From assembly GCA_018971025.1 (NCBI GenBank), contig JAGWVE010000002.1, positions 1 to 64,000 of the forward strand: 64,000 nucleotides of DNA, written 5' to 3'. The translations under genes and the position numbers were made by a program. The notes below the pieces were generated by a model that saw only the letters and a program-made list of their open reading frames with translations, was not told where the DNA came from and searched no databases. The DNA comes from Bacteroidota bacterium. GTDB lineage: Bacteria > Bacteroidota > Bacteroidia > Chitinophagales > Chitinophagaceae. Below are positions 20,370 through 30,261 of the stretch, piece after piece (position 1 is the first letter of the stretch; the number at the start of each line of letters is the position of its first letter).

Positions 20370-21773
20370 ATGAATAAAAAGAAACTGATGACGTGGATGC
20401 TCACATTTGTGGCACCCCTACTGGTTTTTGCACAGCAAACAACCCTTTACCCAAACGATTATTTAACACCCGAGTTTCATGCTGGCCGCAGAGCTGCATT
20501 TAAAGAAAAACTCTCTAAAAACGGAGTTGGAATTTTCTTTGCTTCTCAAGTACGTGTAAGAAACAACGACGTAGATTATCAATATGCACAAAGCAAAAAC
20601 TTCTACTATTTTACAGGTCTAGAAGAACCCAATGCAGTACTCTTGTTATTCAAGCAACCGGTAACCATTTTAGATAAAACAGGTACCGAATTTATTTTTG
20701 TTCAAAACCGTGATCCACAAAAAGAATTATGGACCGGAAAAATTTTAGGTGTAGAAGGCGTTAAAGACCGTTACAAAATGGAAAACGTTTTTACCAACGA
20801 TAAATTTACAGCGAACACCATCGATTTTTCAAGCATCGATTCTGTTTTTACAGCTTATAAAAACGAAGACGTTTTTTACAAATACAAAAGAACCATCGAT
20901 CCTTTAACCCGCATGGCAACTATTGTTGACAGTGCTATTACTGCTCAAAACAAACCTATTGCTGCGCGCAGTTTACAAGCTATTTTATCTGGCTTAAGAG
21001 GTATCAAACAACCAGAAGAAATTGCCCTAATTGCAAAAGCTACCGCTATTAGTTGCGAAGGTCACAACGATGTGATGCGCGCTGTAAAACCAGGCATGAC
21101 AGAATACCAAGCGCAGGCTATCATGGAATATCATTTCAAGAAAAATGGTTCTGAATATCCTGGCTACCCGAGCATTAATGGTGCTGCAGAAAACGCTTGC
21201 GTACTGCATTATGTAACCAACCTTAAATTAATCAATGACGGTGATTTACTATTAAGTGATTGTGCTGCAGAATACCATGGTTACACAGCAGATGTTACAA
21301 GAACCGTACCAGCAAATGGTAAGTTTTCTCCTGAGCAAAAAATTATTTATGAACTTGTACTAGCCGCGCAAGATGCTGGTATTGCTGCTTGTAAGCCTGG
21401 TGCTCCTTTTGGCGCTCCTGATGCTGCTGCAAGAGCAGTTGTAAACAAAGGCCTTGTCGCACTTGGTATTGTTGCAACAGAAGCGGAAGCCCGTAAATAT
21501 TTCCCTCATGGTACGTCGCACCATTTAGGTTTAGACGTGCATGATATGGGCCCTCGCACATTAGACCCAGGTGTGGTATTAACCGTTGAACCAGGTATCT
21601 ATATTCCACCAGGAAGCAACTGCGATAAAAAATGGTGGAGCATTGGTGTAAGAATTGAAGACGATATTTTAATTACTGAAACAGGTAATAAAAATTTATC
21701 GGCAGCTGCGCCAAGAACCGTTGCTGACATTGAAAAAATGGCAAAACAAAAAAGCATTTTTGAAAGCAAATAA
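20370..21773 (+). CDS. pepP: Xaa-Pro aminopeptidase (M24B)
   Basis: Secretion signal; LLSDCAAEYHGYTADVTRTVP, HGTSHHLGLDVHD, LTVEPGIYIPPG metal ligands. Confidence 0.93.
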   Translation: MNKKKLMTWMLTFVAPLLVFAQQTTLYPNDYLTPEFHAGRRAAFKEKLSKNGVGIFFASQVRVRNNDVDYQYAQSKNFYYFTGLEEPNAVLLLFKQPVTILDKTGTEFIFVQNRDPQKELWTGKILGVEGVKDRYKMENVFTNDKFTANTIDFSSIDSVFTAYKNEDVFYKYKRTIDPLTRMATIVDSAITAQNKPIAARSLQAILSGLRGIKQPEEIALIAKATAISCEGHNDVMRAVKPGMTEYQAQAIMEYHFKKNGSEYPGYPSINGAAENACVLHYVTNLKLINDGDLLLSDCAAEYHGYTADVTRTVPANGKFSPEQKIIYELVLAAQDAGIAACKPGAPFGAPDAAARAVVNKGLVALGIVATEAEARKYFPHGTSHHLGLDVHDMGPRTLDPGVVLTVEPGIYIPPGSNCDKKWWSIGVRIEDDILITETGNKNLSAAAPRTVADIEKMAKQKSIFESK

Positions 21774-21793
21774 TTTTTGAGTTTTCTCCAACT

Positions 21794-21826
21794 AAAAAGG
21801 CGCGCTTGAATCAAGCGCGCCTTTTT
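21794..21826. terminator. Terminator between pepP and mazG
   Basis: AAAAAGGCGCGCTTG-AAT-CAAGCGCGCCTTTTTT. Confidence 0.93.
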
Positions 21827-21841
21827 TATAGCTACTAATTT

Positions 21842-22168
21842 TTATTTTAATTTTTCATTGTTAATATGCCTTGTTGCATCTCTGCTATTTTTCTTTTCAA
21901 AGTTTTTTTCTAGTGCTTTTGTTAAATCTACGCCGGTTTGATTGGCGAGGCAAATCAGCACCCACAATACATCGGCCATTTCATCTGCTATGTCTTTATC
22001 TGACTCTCCGGCTTTAAAAGATTGTTCGCCATATTTACGCACGAGTATCCTGCTTAGCTCTCCCACTTCTTCCATTAAAATACCCATATTGGTAAGCTCA
22101 TTAAAATACCTGACGCCAACGGTTTGTATCCAGTTATCTACGTCTTGTTGTGCTTTTTCAATAGTCAT
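21842..22168 (-). CDS. MazG-like nucleotide pyrophosphohydrolase
   Basis: LTNMGILMEEVGELSRILVRKYGEQSF...DIADEMADVLWVLICLANQTG. Confidence 0.9.
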   Translation of the reverse strand: MTIEKAQQDVDNWIQTVGVRYFNELTNMGILMEEVGELSRILVRKYGEQSFKAGESDKDIADEMADVLWVLICLANQTGVDLTKALEKNFEKKNSRDATRHINNEKLK

Positions 22169-22620
22169 TATTCTTTGTTTTTAGAGTCGATGGTAATCGT
22201 AACAGGACCGTTATTAATAAGGCTCACTTTCATGTCGGCACCAAAAATGCCTGTTTGCACAGGTTTACCTAAATCATTACGTAAAGTAGCTATCATTTGT
22301 TCATATAAGGGGACAGCAATAGGCGGTTTTGATGCTTTAATATAAGAAGGCCTGTTTCCTTTTTTGGTACTCGCTAAAAGTGTAAACTGGCTAATGAGTA
22401 AAATATCACCACCTATATCTTTAACAGACAAATTCATAACACCCTCTGCGTCATCAAAAAGCCTTAGGCCTGTAATTTTATTACTAAGCCATTCAACGTC
22501 ATCTTTGGTATCAGCGTCTTCGATACCAAGTAGCACGAGTAAGCCACTCCCAATAGCACCTACTACTTTTTCATCCACTACCACCGATGCTTCTAGTACA
22601 CGCTGAATAACAACTCTCAT
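22168..22620 (-). CDS. dtd: D-aminoacyl-tRNA deacylase
   Basis: MRVVIQRVLEASVVVD...GLLVLLGIEDADT...LLISQFTLLASTKKGNRPSYIKA. Stop overlaps the mazG start by 1 nt. Confidence 0.95.
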   Translation of the reverse strand: MRVVIQRVLEASVVVDEKVVGAIGSGLLVLLGIEDADTKDDVEWLSNKITGLRLFDDAEGVMNLSVKDIGGDILLISQFTLLASTKKGNRPSYIKASKPPIAVPLYEQMIATLRNDLGKPVQTGIFGADMKVSLINNGPVTITIDSKNKE

Positions 22621-22700
22621 AATAACCTTTACTTAATTGTTTCTAGCATGAAGATATTAATAAAGACGTTTGTACCTTTAACATGCTTCTATTTAAGTGT

Positions 22701-23732
22701 ATGAAAATTTCTGTTGCAACAACAATTACCATCGTTTCTTTTGCCGCGCTGTGTATGGGCACCACTGCTATTTTTTCATACAAACCAACCCCCATAAGGC
22801 TTTTAACACCCAAGGGTTGGCCAGAACCGGTATACAAATTTAGTAGCAACCCACTAACAAAAGAAGGCATCGCACTGGGCAAAAAATTGTTTTACGACCC
22901 TGCACTTAGTAGTGATAGCAGCGTTAGTTGTGCCACCTGCCACGAGCCTGCTGCCGCTTTTACCACGTATGATCATCCATTAAGTCATGGTGTAAACAAC
23001 CTCACTACCCGCAACGCGCCAAGTCTTTTTAATGTAGCCTGGCAAAAAGAACTGATGTATGATGGAAGAGCTGCCAGCTTAGAGGCACAGGCGCTACTAC
23101 CACTTCATTCCATAGACGAAATGGACGCCAATATGCCAGATTTGTTGCAGCGGTTAAACAACAATCCTACGTATAAAAAAATGTTTAGCGCTGCTTTTGG
23201 CCCTTCAAAAATTACCCAAGATCAACTCACAAGGGCGCTCAGTCAATTTCAGTTAACGCTCGTATCGGCCAATAGCAAATACGATAAAGTGATGCGGGGC
23301 GAAGCTTCTTTTATTTTACCAGAAAAATTAGGGTATGAGATATTTGAAAAAAAATGTGTGTCTTGTCATACCCCCCCACTATTTACCAATTACAGTTATC
23401 AAAACACAGCCATCACAAGAGACCCCGTTTTAAAAGACAATGGGCGGGAGCGGTTTACAGGTAATAGCGCCGATTCGCTCAAATTTAAAGTGCCCAGCCT
23501 TAGAAACGTTGCCCTCACCTTCCCCTATGGGCATGACGGGCGCTATTATTCTATTTTGAGTGTACTTACCCATTACAAAACTTCGGGGCAAATACCCCTA
23601 TCCAATTACGAAATAGGGCAGTTAACCGCTTTTTTAAATACCCTCACAGATTCTAGTGTTTTAACAAACCCTGCATTTTTGCCAGCGCAGCCCGTAATCA
23701 ATAATAAAATCCCAAATCACACGCATCAGTAA
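22701..23732 (+). CDS. Di-haem cytochrome-c peroxidase
   Basis: Two CXXCH motifs (CATCH, CVSCH); RNAPSLFNVAWQKELMYDGRA; YGHDGRY. ATG 22701 preferred because a TACCTTTA -7-like element sits at 22671-22678. Confidence 0.9.
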   Translation: MKISVATTITIVSFAALCMGTTAIFSYKPTPIRLLTPKGWPEPVYKFSSNPLTKEGIALGKKLFYDPALSSDSSVSCATCHEPAAAFTTYDHPLSHGVNNLTTRNAPSLFNVAWQKELMYDGRAASLEAQALLPLHSIDEMDANMPDLLQRLNNNPTYKKMFSAAFGPSKITQDQLTRALSQFQLTLVSANSKYDKVMRGEASFILPEKLGYEIFEKKCVSCHTPPLFTNYSYQNTAITRDPVLKDNGRERFTGNSADSLKFKVPSLRNVALTFPYGHDGRYYSILSVLTHYKTSGQIPLSNYEIGQLTAFLNTLTDSSVLTNPAFLPAQPVINNKIPNHTHQ

Positions 23733-23772
23733 AATGGTTTTGTTACTTTAGCAGCAGCAAAACAAGAAATCA

Positions 23773-25272
23773 TTGAGCGGGATTAAAAAATTAGCGGGGC
23801 AAACACTTTGGTATGGCGTAAGTTCTATTGCCGCCCGTTTTATTGGTTATTTACTTGTGCCCCTTTTAACATATTCTGAATATGTATCCCCCGCCGATTT
23901 TGGTAGACAAAGTTTGCTTTACTCGGCCATCCCTGTTTTAAGTATTTTATTTACGTACGGTTTTGAAACGGCTTACTTTAGATTTTCGAGTCAGGAAGCG
24001 TATAAAAAAACAATTTATAGCACCAGTTTTTTTTCTATTGTCATAAGCACTGTTTTACTGTCTGTTCTTTTATGGATTTGTAGAGCACCCTTTAGTGCGC
24101 TGATAGGCTTTTCCGACATACCTCAAATAGCGGTTATCACCATTGGTATTATTGGCATTGACACACTCAATAAAATTCCATTTGCAAAACTTCGTCAAGA
24201 AGAGCGTCCTATCAAATATGCATTTGTAAATATTGCCGGTATCTTTATTAACCTGCTGCTTACTTGGTTTTTTATCAATTATTGCCCACGCACACTTGCC
24301 AGTAATCCGGGCAGTTGGACGGGTAACTTTTTTAGTTTTTCTACCAACCCCATTGTATATGTGGTGCTTGCGAATTTGATTCAAAGTGCCATCACACTGG
24401 TTTTGTTGAGTAAAGAAATTTTGAGCGTACGCCTCACATTTGACACCAAGCTTTGGAAAGAAATGATGGTGTATGCACTCCCATTATTGATTGTAGGATT
24501 TGGCGGCATTATCAATGAAACCTTTGACAGACTTATGTTAAAAGCTTGGCTACCCGGTTCAGACGTTTTTAAAAATGAACAAGTAGGTATTTACAATGCC
24601 TGTTATAAACTTTCAATATTAATAACCTTATTTGTGCAAGCCTTTAGAATGGGTGCCGAACCCTTCTTTTTTAAACAGGCTGCGGGTCAAGAGCCTCAAA
24701 AAATATATGCACGCGTACTTAAATTTTTTGTCATTGTACTGAGCGTTATGTTTTTAGCAGTGGCTTTATTTTTACCTATTTGGTCTCATTTAATTGGACC
24801 CGCCTACCGCTCTGCTATTGGCATTGTGCCCATTTTATTACTGGCTAATATATTTTTAGGCATTTATTACAACCTCAGTATTTGGTTTAAACTCAGTAAT
24901 AAAACAACCGCGGGTTCTTACATCACGCTGATTGGAACTGCCATCACCATTGTACTTAATTTTATTTTTATCCCTTATTTTGGATTTATTGCAAGTGCAT
25001 GGGCTACATTTTTTTGTTATGGCACCATGATGCTCATCAGTTACAACTGGGGACAAAAAGTATATCCCGTGCCTTATCCAGCAAAAAAAATCACCGCTTA
25101 TTTAATTATTGCCGTACTTGTATTTTTACTCCATAAAACCATCTCTATTTTTGTAGTTGATTTTTGGTGGCAAACAATAAGCGGTGCGACATTGTTAATA
25201 GCTTATATTTTATTTGTTGCACGCATCGAAAAAAAGGAATTGGAAAAAATATTTTTATGGCAGAAGACTTAA
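23773..25272 (+). CDS. Polysaccharide flippase (Wzx/MATE-like lipopolysaccharide biosynthesis protein)
   Basis: About 12-14 TM segments; MSGIKKLAGQTLWYGVSSIAARFIGYLLVPLLT; TTG start. Confidence 0.85.
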   Translation: MSGIKKLAGQTLWYGVSSIAARFIGYLLVPLLTYSEYVSPADFGRQSLLYSAIPVLSILFTYGFETAYFRFSSQEAYKKTIYSTSFFSIVISTVLLSVLLWICRAPFSALIGFSDIPQIAVITIGIIGIDTLNKIPFAKLRQEERPIKYAFVNIAGIFINLLLTWFFINYCPRTLASNPGSWTGNFFSFSTNPIVYVVLANLIQSAITLVLLSKEILSVRLTFDTKLWKEMMVYALPLLIVGFGGIINETFDRLMLKAWLPGSDVFKNEQVGIYNACYKLSILITLFVQAFRMGAEPFFFKQAAGQEPQKIYARVLKFFVIVLSVMFLAVALFLPIWSHLIGPAYRSAIGIVPILLLANIFLGIYYNLSIWFKLSNKTTAGSYITLIGTAITIVLNFIFIPYFGFIASAWATFFCYGTMMLISYNWGQKVYPVPYPAKKITAYLIIAVLVFLLHKTISIFVVDFWWQTISGATLLIAYILFVARIEKKELEKIFLWQKT

Positions 25273-25748
25273 ATATTGTTAGCGGTAGCAAACAAGAAAA
25301 ATACATTTCAATAACGAAACAAATAGAGGCGCTCATTACCGGAGAGCCAGACCTTACCGCAAACCTTGCCAATATTGCCGCTGCTCTTAAAGAGCAATTT
25401 GGTTGGTTTTGGGTGGGATTTTATATGGTCAAAGAAAATGCCAATACCGGAAACTCAGAACTTGTGTTAGGACCCTTTCAAGGACCCGTTGCCTGCACTA
25501 GAATTGCAAAAGGCAGGGGCGTTTGTGGTACAAGTTGGGCAAAGGAGGAAACGATTGTTGTCCCCGACGTAGAAAAATTTCCTGGCCATATAGCATGTAG
25601 CAGCGCTTCAAAATCTGAAATTGTAGTGCCTATTTTTAATGGCACAAGCGTTGTTGGCGTACTAGATGTAGACAGTGATAGGCTCGATCAGTTTGACGCT
25701 GTAGACCAGCAGTATTTAGAAGCGATTGTGGGGCTAATTAAGCACTAA
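25257..25748 (+). CDS. msrC: GAF-domain free methionine-(R)-sulfoxide reductase
   Basis: Conserved Cys pattern GPVACTRIAKGRGVCGTSW...VPDVEKFPGHIACSSASKSEIVVPI...GVLDVDS. Overlaps the flippase 3' end by 16 nt. Confidence 0.88.
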   Translation: MAEDLNIVSGSKQEKYISITKQIEALITGEPDLTANLANIAAALKEQFGWFWVGFYMVKENANTGNSELVLGPFQGPVACTRIAKGRGVCGTSWAKEETIVVPDVEKFPGHIACSSASKSEIVVPIFNGTSVVGVLDVDSDRLDQFDAVDQQYLEAIVGLIKH

Positions 25749-25760
25749 TTTTATTTTACC

Positions 25761-25768
25761 TACCTTTG
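25761..25768 (+). promoter_or_regulatory. Bacteroidota -7 element upstream of the DEAD-box helicase
   Basis: TACCTTTG matches TAnnTTTG. Confidence 0.6.
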
Positions 25769-25896
25769 TAGTATTCATATACGTTCTCTCCCTATCAGAC
25801 TAGATCACACTTCAGTGACAAAGTAATTCAAGTCCTTAACAGAAAGTTTGTATAGCACCCGGCCAATGCCCCGTGTTTTTATATTTAAATAATACT

Positions 25897-27198
25897 ATGT
25901 TATCATTCGAACAATTAAACTTAATTGAGCCCATTTTAGAGGCCGTTAAAGCAGAAGGGTACACGAACCCTACCCCTATTCAAGAGCAGTCTATTCCGGT
26001 TTTATTAGAAGGAAAAGATTTACTCGGTTGCGCACAAACAGGCACCGGTAAAACAGCCGCTTTTGCCATTCCTATTTTACAATTACTCTACAATAAAAAA
26101 AGTAGCCACAACGGCATCAAATCATTAATTCTTACACCAACGCGTGAGTTAGCGATTCAAATTGATGAAAGTTTTGGCGCTTATGGTAAAAAAACAGGCC
26201 TTAGCCATAGCGTTATTTTTGGTGGAGTTTCACAAGTGCCACAAGTATCTATGCTAAGACGTGGTGTTGATATTTTAATTGCTACGCCCGGCAGGTTATT
26301 GGATTTAATGCAACAAGGTTATATTAAATTAAACCAGCTAGAAATATTTGTACTAGACGAGGCAGATCGTATGCTAGACATGGGTTTCATCCATGACGTA
26401 AAAAAAGTAATCGCAAAACTTCCTGCTAAAAGACAAACCTTATTTTTCTCTGCTACCATGCCTCCAGAAATTGGACAATTGGCAAACAGCATTTTAAACA
26501 ATCCCGTTAAAGTAGAAATTACACCGGTATCTTCTACTGCAGAAAAAATTGAGCAATCAGTGTATTATGTAGACAAAGGCAACAAAAAATTATTACTCGC
26601 ACACTTATTACAAGATGCAGGTATTAAAACAGCACTTGTATTTACAAGAACAAAGCATGGTGCCGACAAAGTAGTGAAAGACCTTTTAAAACTTGGTGAA
26701 AAAGCAGCGGCTATTCATGGTAATAAATCTCAAAATGCTAGACAAAAAGCACTTACCGATTTTAAATCTGGCGCATTAAGAATACTCGTAGCTACAGATA
26801 TTGCAGCAAGGGGCATTGACGTAGATCAATTATCACACGTTTTCAATTACGAGCTCCCAAATATCGCTGAAACCTATGTGCACCGTATTGGTAGAACGGG
26901 AAGAGCGGGCGCATCCGGCATTGCCATTTCTTTTTGCGATGGAGAGGAAAAAGCCTACTTAAAAGACATTCAAAAACTAATTGCCCAAAGCATACCTGAA
27001 GTTAAAGAGCATCCTTGGGTGCTTACATTTGCCGAAGAAAAAGCTTCAAAGCAAAATTCAGGCTCTGTAAAAGGAGGCGGCGGAGGCTTTAGAGACCGAC
27101 GAAACGCCAATAATAGCGGGGAAAGACGCTCTTTTAGAGGTGGAGACCCTAGGCGTTATTCGACGGCTCCAGCTGGCAGATCTAGAAGAGAAAGCTAG
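25897..27198 (+). CDS. DEAD/DEAH-box RNA helicase (RhlE-like)
   Basis: [41 protein letters not shown], basic Gly/Arg-rich tail. ATG 25897 preferred (MLSFEQLNL). Confidence 0.94.
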   Translation: MLSFEQLNLIEPILEAVKAEGYTNPTPIQEQSIPVLLEGKDLLGCAQTGTGKTAAFAIPILQLLYNKKSSHNGIKSLILTPTRELAIQIDESFGAYGKKTGLSHSVIFGGVSQVPQVSMLRRGVDILIATPGRLLDLMQQGYIKLNQLEIFVLDEADRMLDMGFIHDVKKVIAKLPAKRQTLFFSATMPPEIGQLANSILNNPVKVEITPVSSTAEKIEQSVYYVDKGNKKLLLAHLLQDAGIKTALVFTRTKHGADKVVKDLLKLGEKAAAIHGNKSQNARQKALTDFKSGALRILVATDIAARGIDVDQLSHVFNYELPNIAETYVHRIGRTGRAGASGIAISFCDGEEKAYLKDIQKLIAQSIPEVKEHPWVLTFAEEKASKQNSGSVKGGGGGFRDRRNANNSGERRSFRGGDPRRYSTAPAGRSRRES

Positions 27199-27291
27199 GC
27201 CAGAAAAAAAATAAGGTAAACACTACCTATAAATCAATAGAAACCCTACTTTTGCAGCCCAGCAAATTGTAAAATTAGCTGGGCTTCGGAT

Positions 27292-27376
27292 GCGGATGTG
27301 GCGAAATTGGCAGACGCACTAGACTTAGGATCTAGCGCCGCGAGGCGTGTGGGTTCGACCCCCTCCATCCGCACCA
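27292..27376 (+). tRNA. tRNA-Leu (anticodon TAG), CCA encoded
   Basis: Acceptor GCGGATG/CATCCGC, anticodon loop CTTAGGA in stem CTAGA/TCTAG, long variable arm, T-arm GGGTTCGACCCC; TACTTTTG -7 element about 45 bp upstream. Confidence 0.97.
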
Positions 27377-27380
27377 ACAT

Positions 27381-27409
27381 ATTAAAGGCTCCCTTCGGGA
27401 GCCTTTAAT
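27381..27409 (+). terminator. UUCG-capped terminator after tRNA-Leu
   Basis: ATTAAAGGCTCCC-TTC-GGGAGCCTTTAAT perfect inverted repeat. Confidence 0.9.
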
Positions 27410-27442
27410 CGTATATCAAAAACATATCATATAAAAATTCCG

Positions 27443-27733
27443 CTACTCAGTCACTTTTAACTGAATTTCCTTAGGAGCAGCGAGTTCTCTTTCTTGAATT
27501 ACTTTTTCTGCCTTTTCAATACCTGCAATGGTAATATAACAGTGCGGTGTTTCTAGTTGTTGTAACTGCACGAGCCCTTCCGTTTCAAGTAAACGCAAAT
27601 GTTTTAAAATCAAATCCCAATCAAAAGTTGAATGCAAAAACATTTCTCTTGGTGAGCATAAATATTGCTGCGGATTTGCTTGACCACGTACAATGCGGTA
27701 AACAGTTTGCAGGGTATGGTACCTATTATCCAT
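27443..27733 (-). CDS. Hypothetical small protein, possibly winged-helix-like
   Basis: 96 aa; DWDLILKHLRLLETEGLVQLQQLETPHCYITIAGIEKAEKV resembles a small wHTH fold. Confidence 0.5.
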   Translation of the reverse strand: MDNRYHTLQTVYRIVRGQANPQQYLCSPREMFLHSTFDWDLILKHLRLLETEGLVQLQQLETPHCYITIAGIEKAEKVIQERELAAPKEIQLKVTE

Positions 27734-27845
27734 GCTGGAAAGGTAAGTTTGAATGGCCTGTCATAAAATAGCGGGCGCGCCAACTTTTCAACATTCAATT
27801 CACCAATAGACTTATAACACTGTTAAATATGAAGCATTGATGCAG

Positions 27846-30116
27846 CTATTTTACCCTTAGTGTTACAATGGCTCCTTTTTTACATTCAAAACAAAGCATA
27901 TTCCTTTGATCTGGTTTTTTTTGTGTCGCACTTTGGGCACTAACCACATACTTGTTATTTACATCAAATGGATTTTGCAAAAGTAAAGTGCCATCTTTTT
28001 CTGCCTTGATGGTTACTGTTTTTACTTGACCATTTTCTTTTTTTGCACTCACAATAAATGCGCCTTCTGTTCTAAGTTTATCAAACGAAACGTTTTTCCA
28101 ACTTGCAGGCACTGCTGGAAATATTTGCACATACCCCTGATAAGATTGTAACAACATTTCTTGAACACCAGACGCAAAAGCAAAATTTCCTTCGAGGGTA
28201 AAAGGGCGATAGGTAAAAGTAGAATATCCCTCTTTTGTTTGGTCTCCATTTAAATGAAAACTATTGCCTGCGCAAAATGCTTTTGCAAAAATATTAAGCG
28301 CTTTTTGCGCCCCTTCACCATCCGCAACACGGGCTTTTAAATTACCCAGCCAAGCATACGAATAGCCGCACCAATTTGCTGGTCCAATTTTATCCAATAA
28401 ATCAATGGTAGCCTTCATTACAGGCCTGTCTACCTCGTTTTTCCACTGGTACAACCCTAATGGAAAAATAGCCATGGCATGTGAAAAATGACGGTGTGAA
28501 CTTTCATAGGCATGCCCCTTGGCAAACATCAATTCATTTTTTGTAGAAAGGGCAAAAGATTCAAATTGTGCTCGTATTTTTTGATAGTGTGATGCGTTTG
28601 TTTGATCCCCTGCAGCAACAGCCATTTCTCCAGCTTTTTCAAACACATATTTCATCAAAGACAAATCATAATTGGTAGAAGTTGTAAACCATGCATCTCT
28701 GCTATTGTCATGAATTTCTGGACTAGAACTTAATGGAAGTACTCTATGTCCATTTGCATCGATACGCGTTATGTTTTCTAAATAAGTAGCAACATCTTTA
28801 AACCACGGATAGGCTTTTGTTTTTAAAAAGTTTTCGTCCATGCTATATTTCCACTGCCAGTAAAAATGTTGCGCGAGCCATGCACCAGCAGTAGGTGATA
28901 AAGCATATTGTATCCAACCACCCATTTCTGTTCCATCCAGTGTGGTCACGCCAGGCACGTTCAGCCCCTTCACTTTAAAATACAATTCGGTATAACGTTT
29001 GTAATTATTTTTATTGGCGTTTAAATAATCCGTAAACACACTCGACTCTTCTAAATGATTGGCAGTGTACCCTGGCCAATAACTCATTTGTGTATTTAGG
29101 TCATGATGAAAATCTCCTTTCCATGGTGGAAGCCTTCCATTGTCGGCAGTCCAAATGGCCTGTAAAGAAATTGGTGGCGCCCCTTTACGTGAAGTAGCAC
29201 CAAATTTATATTGTTCTAAATACCACTGCTTATTAATGATCGTATCAGGCACTTCAATGCTAGATCTAGACCAGTAATTTTTCCACCAATTAGCGTGCGC
29301 AGCAAATTGAACCGCATATGCATGAGGTCCTGCATCATTGTAGGTCTTGCTATCCTCTCCTTTTGCTATAATAGTCCAAACCCCTTCTAGCGCATGGGCT
29401 TTGGTATACCACCACTTTACTTTAACCGTGTAATAAAAACCACCCCATCCTTTTTGCTTGTAAACTATTTCATGTGGCATGCGTGCTACAATCCCTTGTT
29501 CATAACCAAGCCTCGACAAATCATCTCCACCAACTACATCCCCACCAGCACTCGCTTTCCCGCCATATGCGGGTGCTATTAATTGTAGCGCAATACTATC
29601 TTTACTATTTGAAAAAGAAAACCATCCTAGCTGCTGGTTTGCATCTACAAAGGTTTTGAGTTCCGCCCCAGATGCCCAGGTAACAGTACACAAAGCATTT
29701 GATATATCTAAATTGGCACTTACTACTTTACCGAAACCTGAGGTATTAAACTCCAAAGCAGCACCAGGTATTTTACTAGGTGCCGGCTCCCTATCATAAG
29801 GGGCATCAAAATATTTTTGTACCGCAGCATAATTGTTTTTTTGATACTGCTCTTCTACCCAAGCAAAACTAAATTCGTTGCGGTGCAAATCTTTCATGGG
29901 CCGCTCGTCCCAAAGCGTAGCGCAGTCCAATGAAAATCGTAAATGATCATTTTTTTGCCATACCATGGCACCTAGCATGCCATTACCAAGCGGTAGTGAC
30001 TCATCCCATCTTGTAGGTAAACTAGAAAATATAAGATTGCTTTTTTGTAATTGTGCATTCAACGAACTTACGAGTAGAAGCATTGATAATGTAAAGGAGA
30101 GAGGATAAAGGCGCAT
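27846..30116 (-). CDS. Glycoside hydrolase family 95-like (alpha-L-fucosidase) protein
   Basis: RWDESLPLGNGMLGAMVWQ...LWDERP N-terminal motif; HHDLNTQMSYWPGYTANHLEES; SPEIHDNSRDAWFTTSTNYDLSLMKYVFEKA. Confidence 0.85.
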   Translation of the reverse strand: MRLYPLSFTLSMLLLVSSLNAQLQKSNLIFSSLPTRWDESLPLGNGMLGAMVWQKNDHLRFSLDCATLWDERPMKDLHRNEFSFAWVEEQYQKNNYAAVQKYFDAPYDREPAPSKIPGAALEFNTSGFGKVVSANLDISNALCTVTWASGAELKTFVDANQQLGWFSFSNSKDSIALQLIAPAYGGKASAGGDVVGGDDLSRLGYEQGIVARMPHEIVYKQKGWGGFYYTVKVKWWYTKAHALEGVWTIIAKGEDSKTYNDAGPHAYAVQFAAHANWWKNYWSRSSIEVPDTIINKQWYLEQYKFGATSRKGAPPISLQAIWTADNGRLPPWKGDFHHDLNTQMSYWPGYTANHLEESSVFTDYLNANKNNYKRYTELYFKVKGLNVPGVTTLDGTEMGGWIQYALSPTAGAWLAQHFYWQWKYSMDENFLKTKAYPWFKDVATYLENITRIDANGHRVLPLSSSPEIHDNSRDAWFTTSTNYDLSLMKYVFEKAGEMAVAAGDQTNASHYQKIRAQFESFALSTKNELMFAKGHAYESSHRHFSHAMAIFPLGLYQWKNEVDRPVMKATIDLLDKIGPANWCGYSYAWLGNLKARVADGEGAQKALNIFAKAFCAGNSFHLNGDQTKEGYSTFTYRPFTLEGNFAFASGVQEMLLQSYQGYVQIFPAVPASWKNVSFDKLRTEGAFIVSAKKENGQVKTVTIKAEKDGTLLLQNPFDVNNKYVVSAQSATQKKPDQRNMLCFECKKGAIVTLRVK

Positions 30117-30261
30117 ATAACTAGATTGGGTTAAAATAATAGCAGGAACAATTCAAATAGATTCGAATTGAATATCAAACAATAAGATAAAAATATTTTT
30201 TTAAATAAAGTGTGGTGGCGATAAAAAATAGTCGATTTTTAATACCATAAACAAATCAACC

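Noticed and set aside
21343-21609. 88-aa minus-strand Gln/Leu-rich ORF
   Set aside because: Antisense to pepP catalytic region; no homology recognised.
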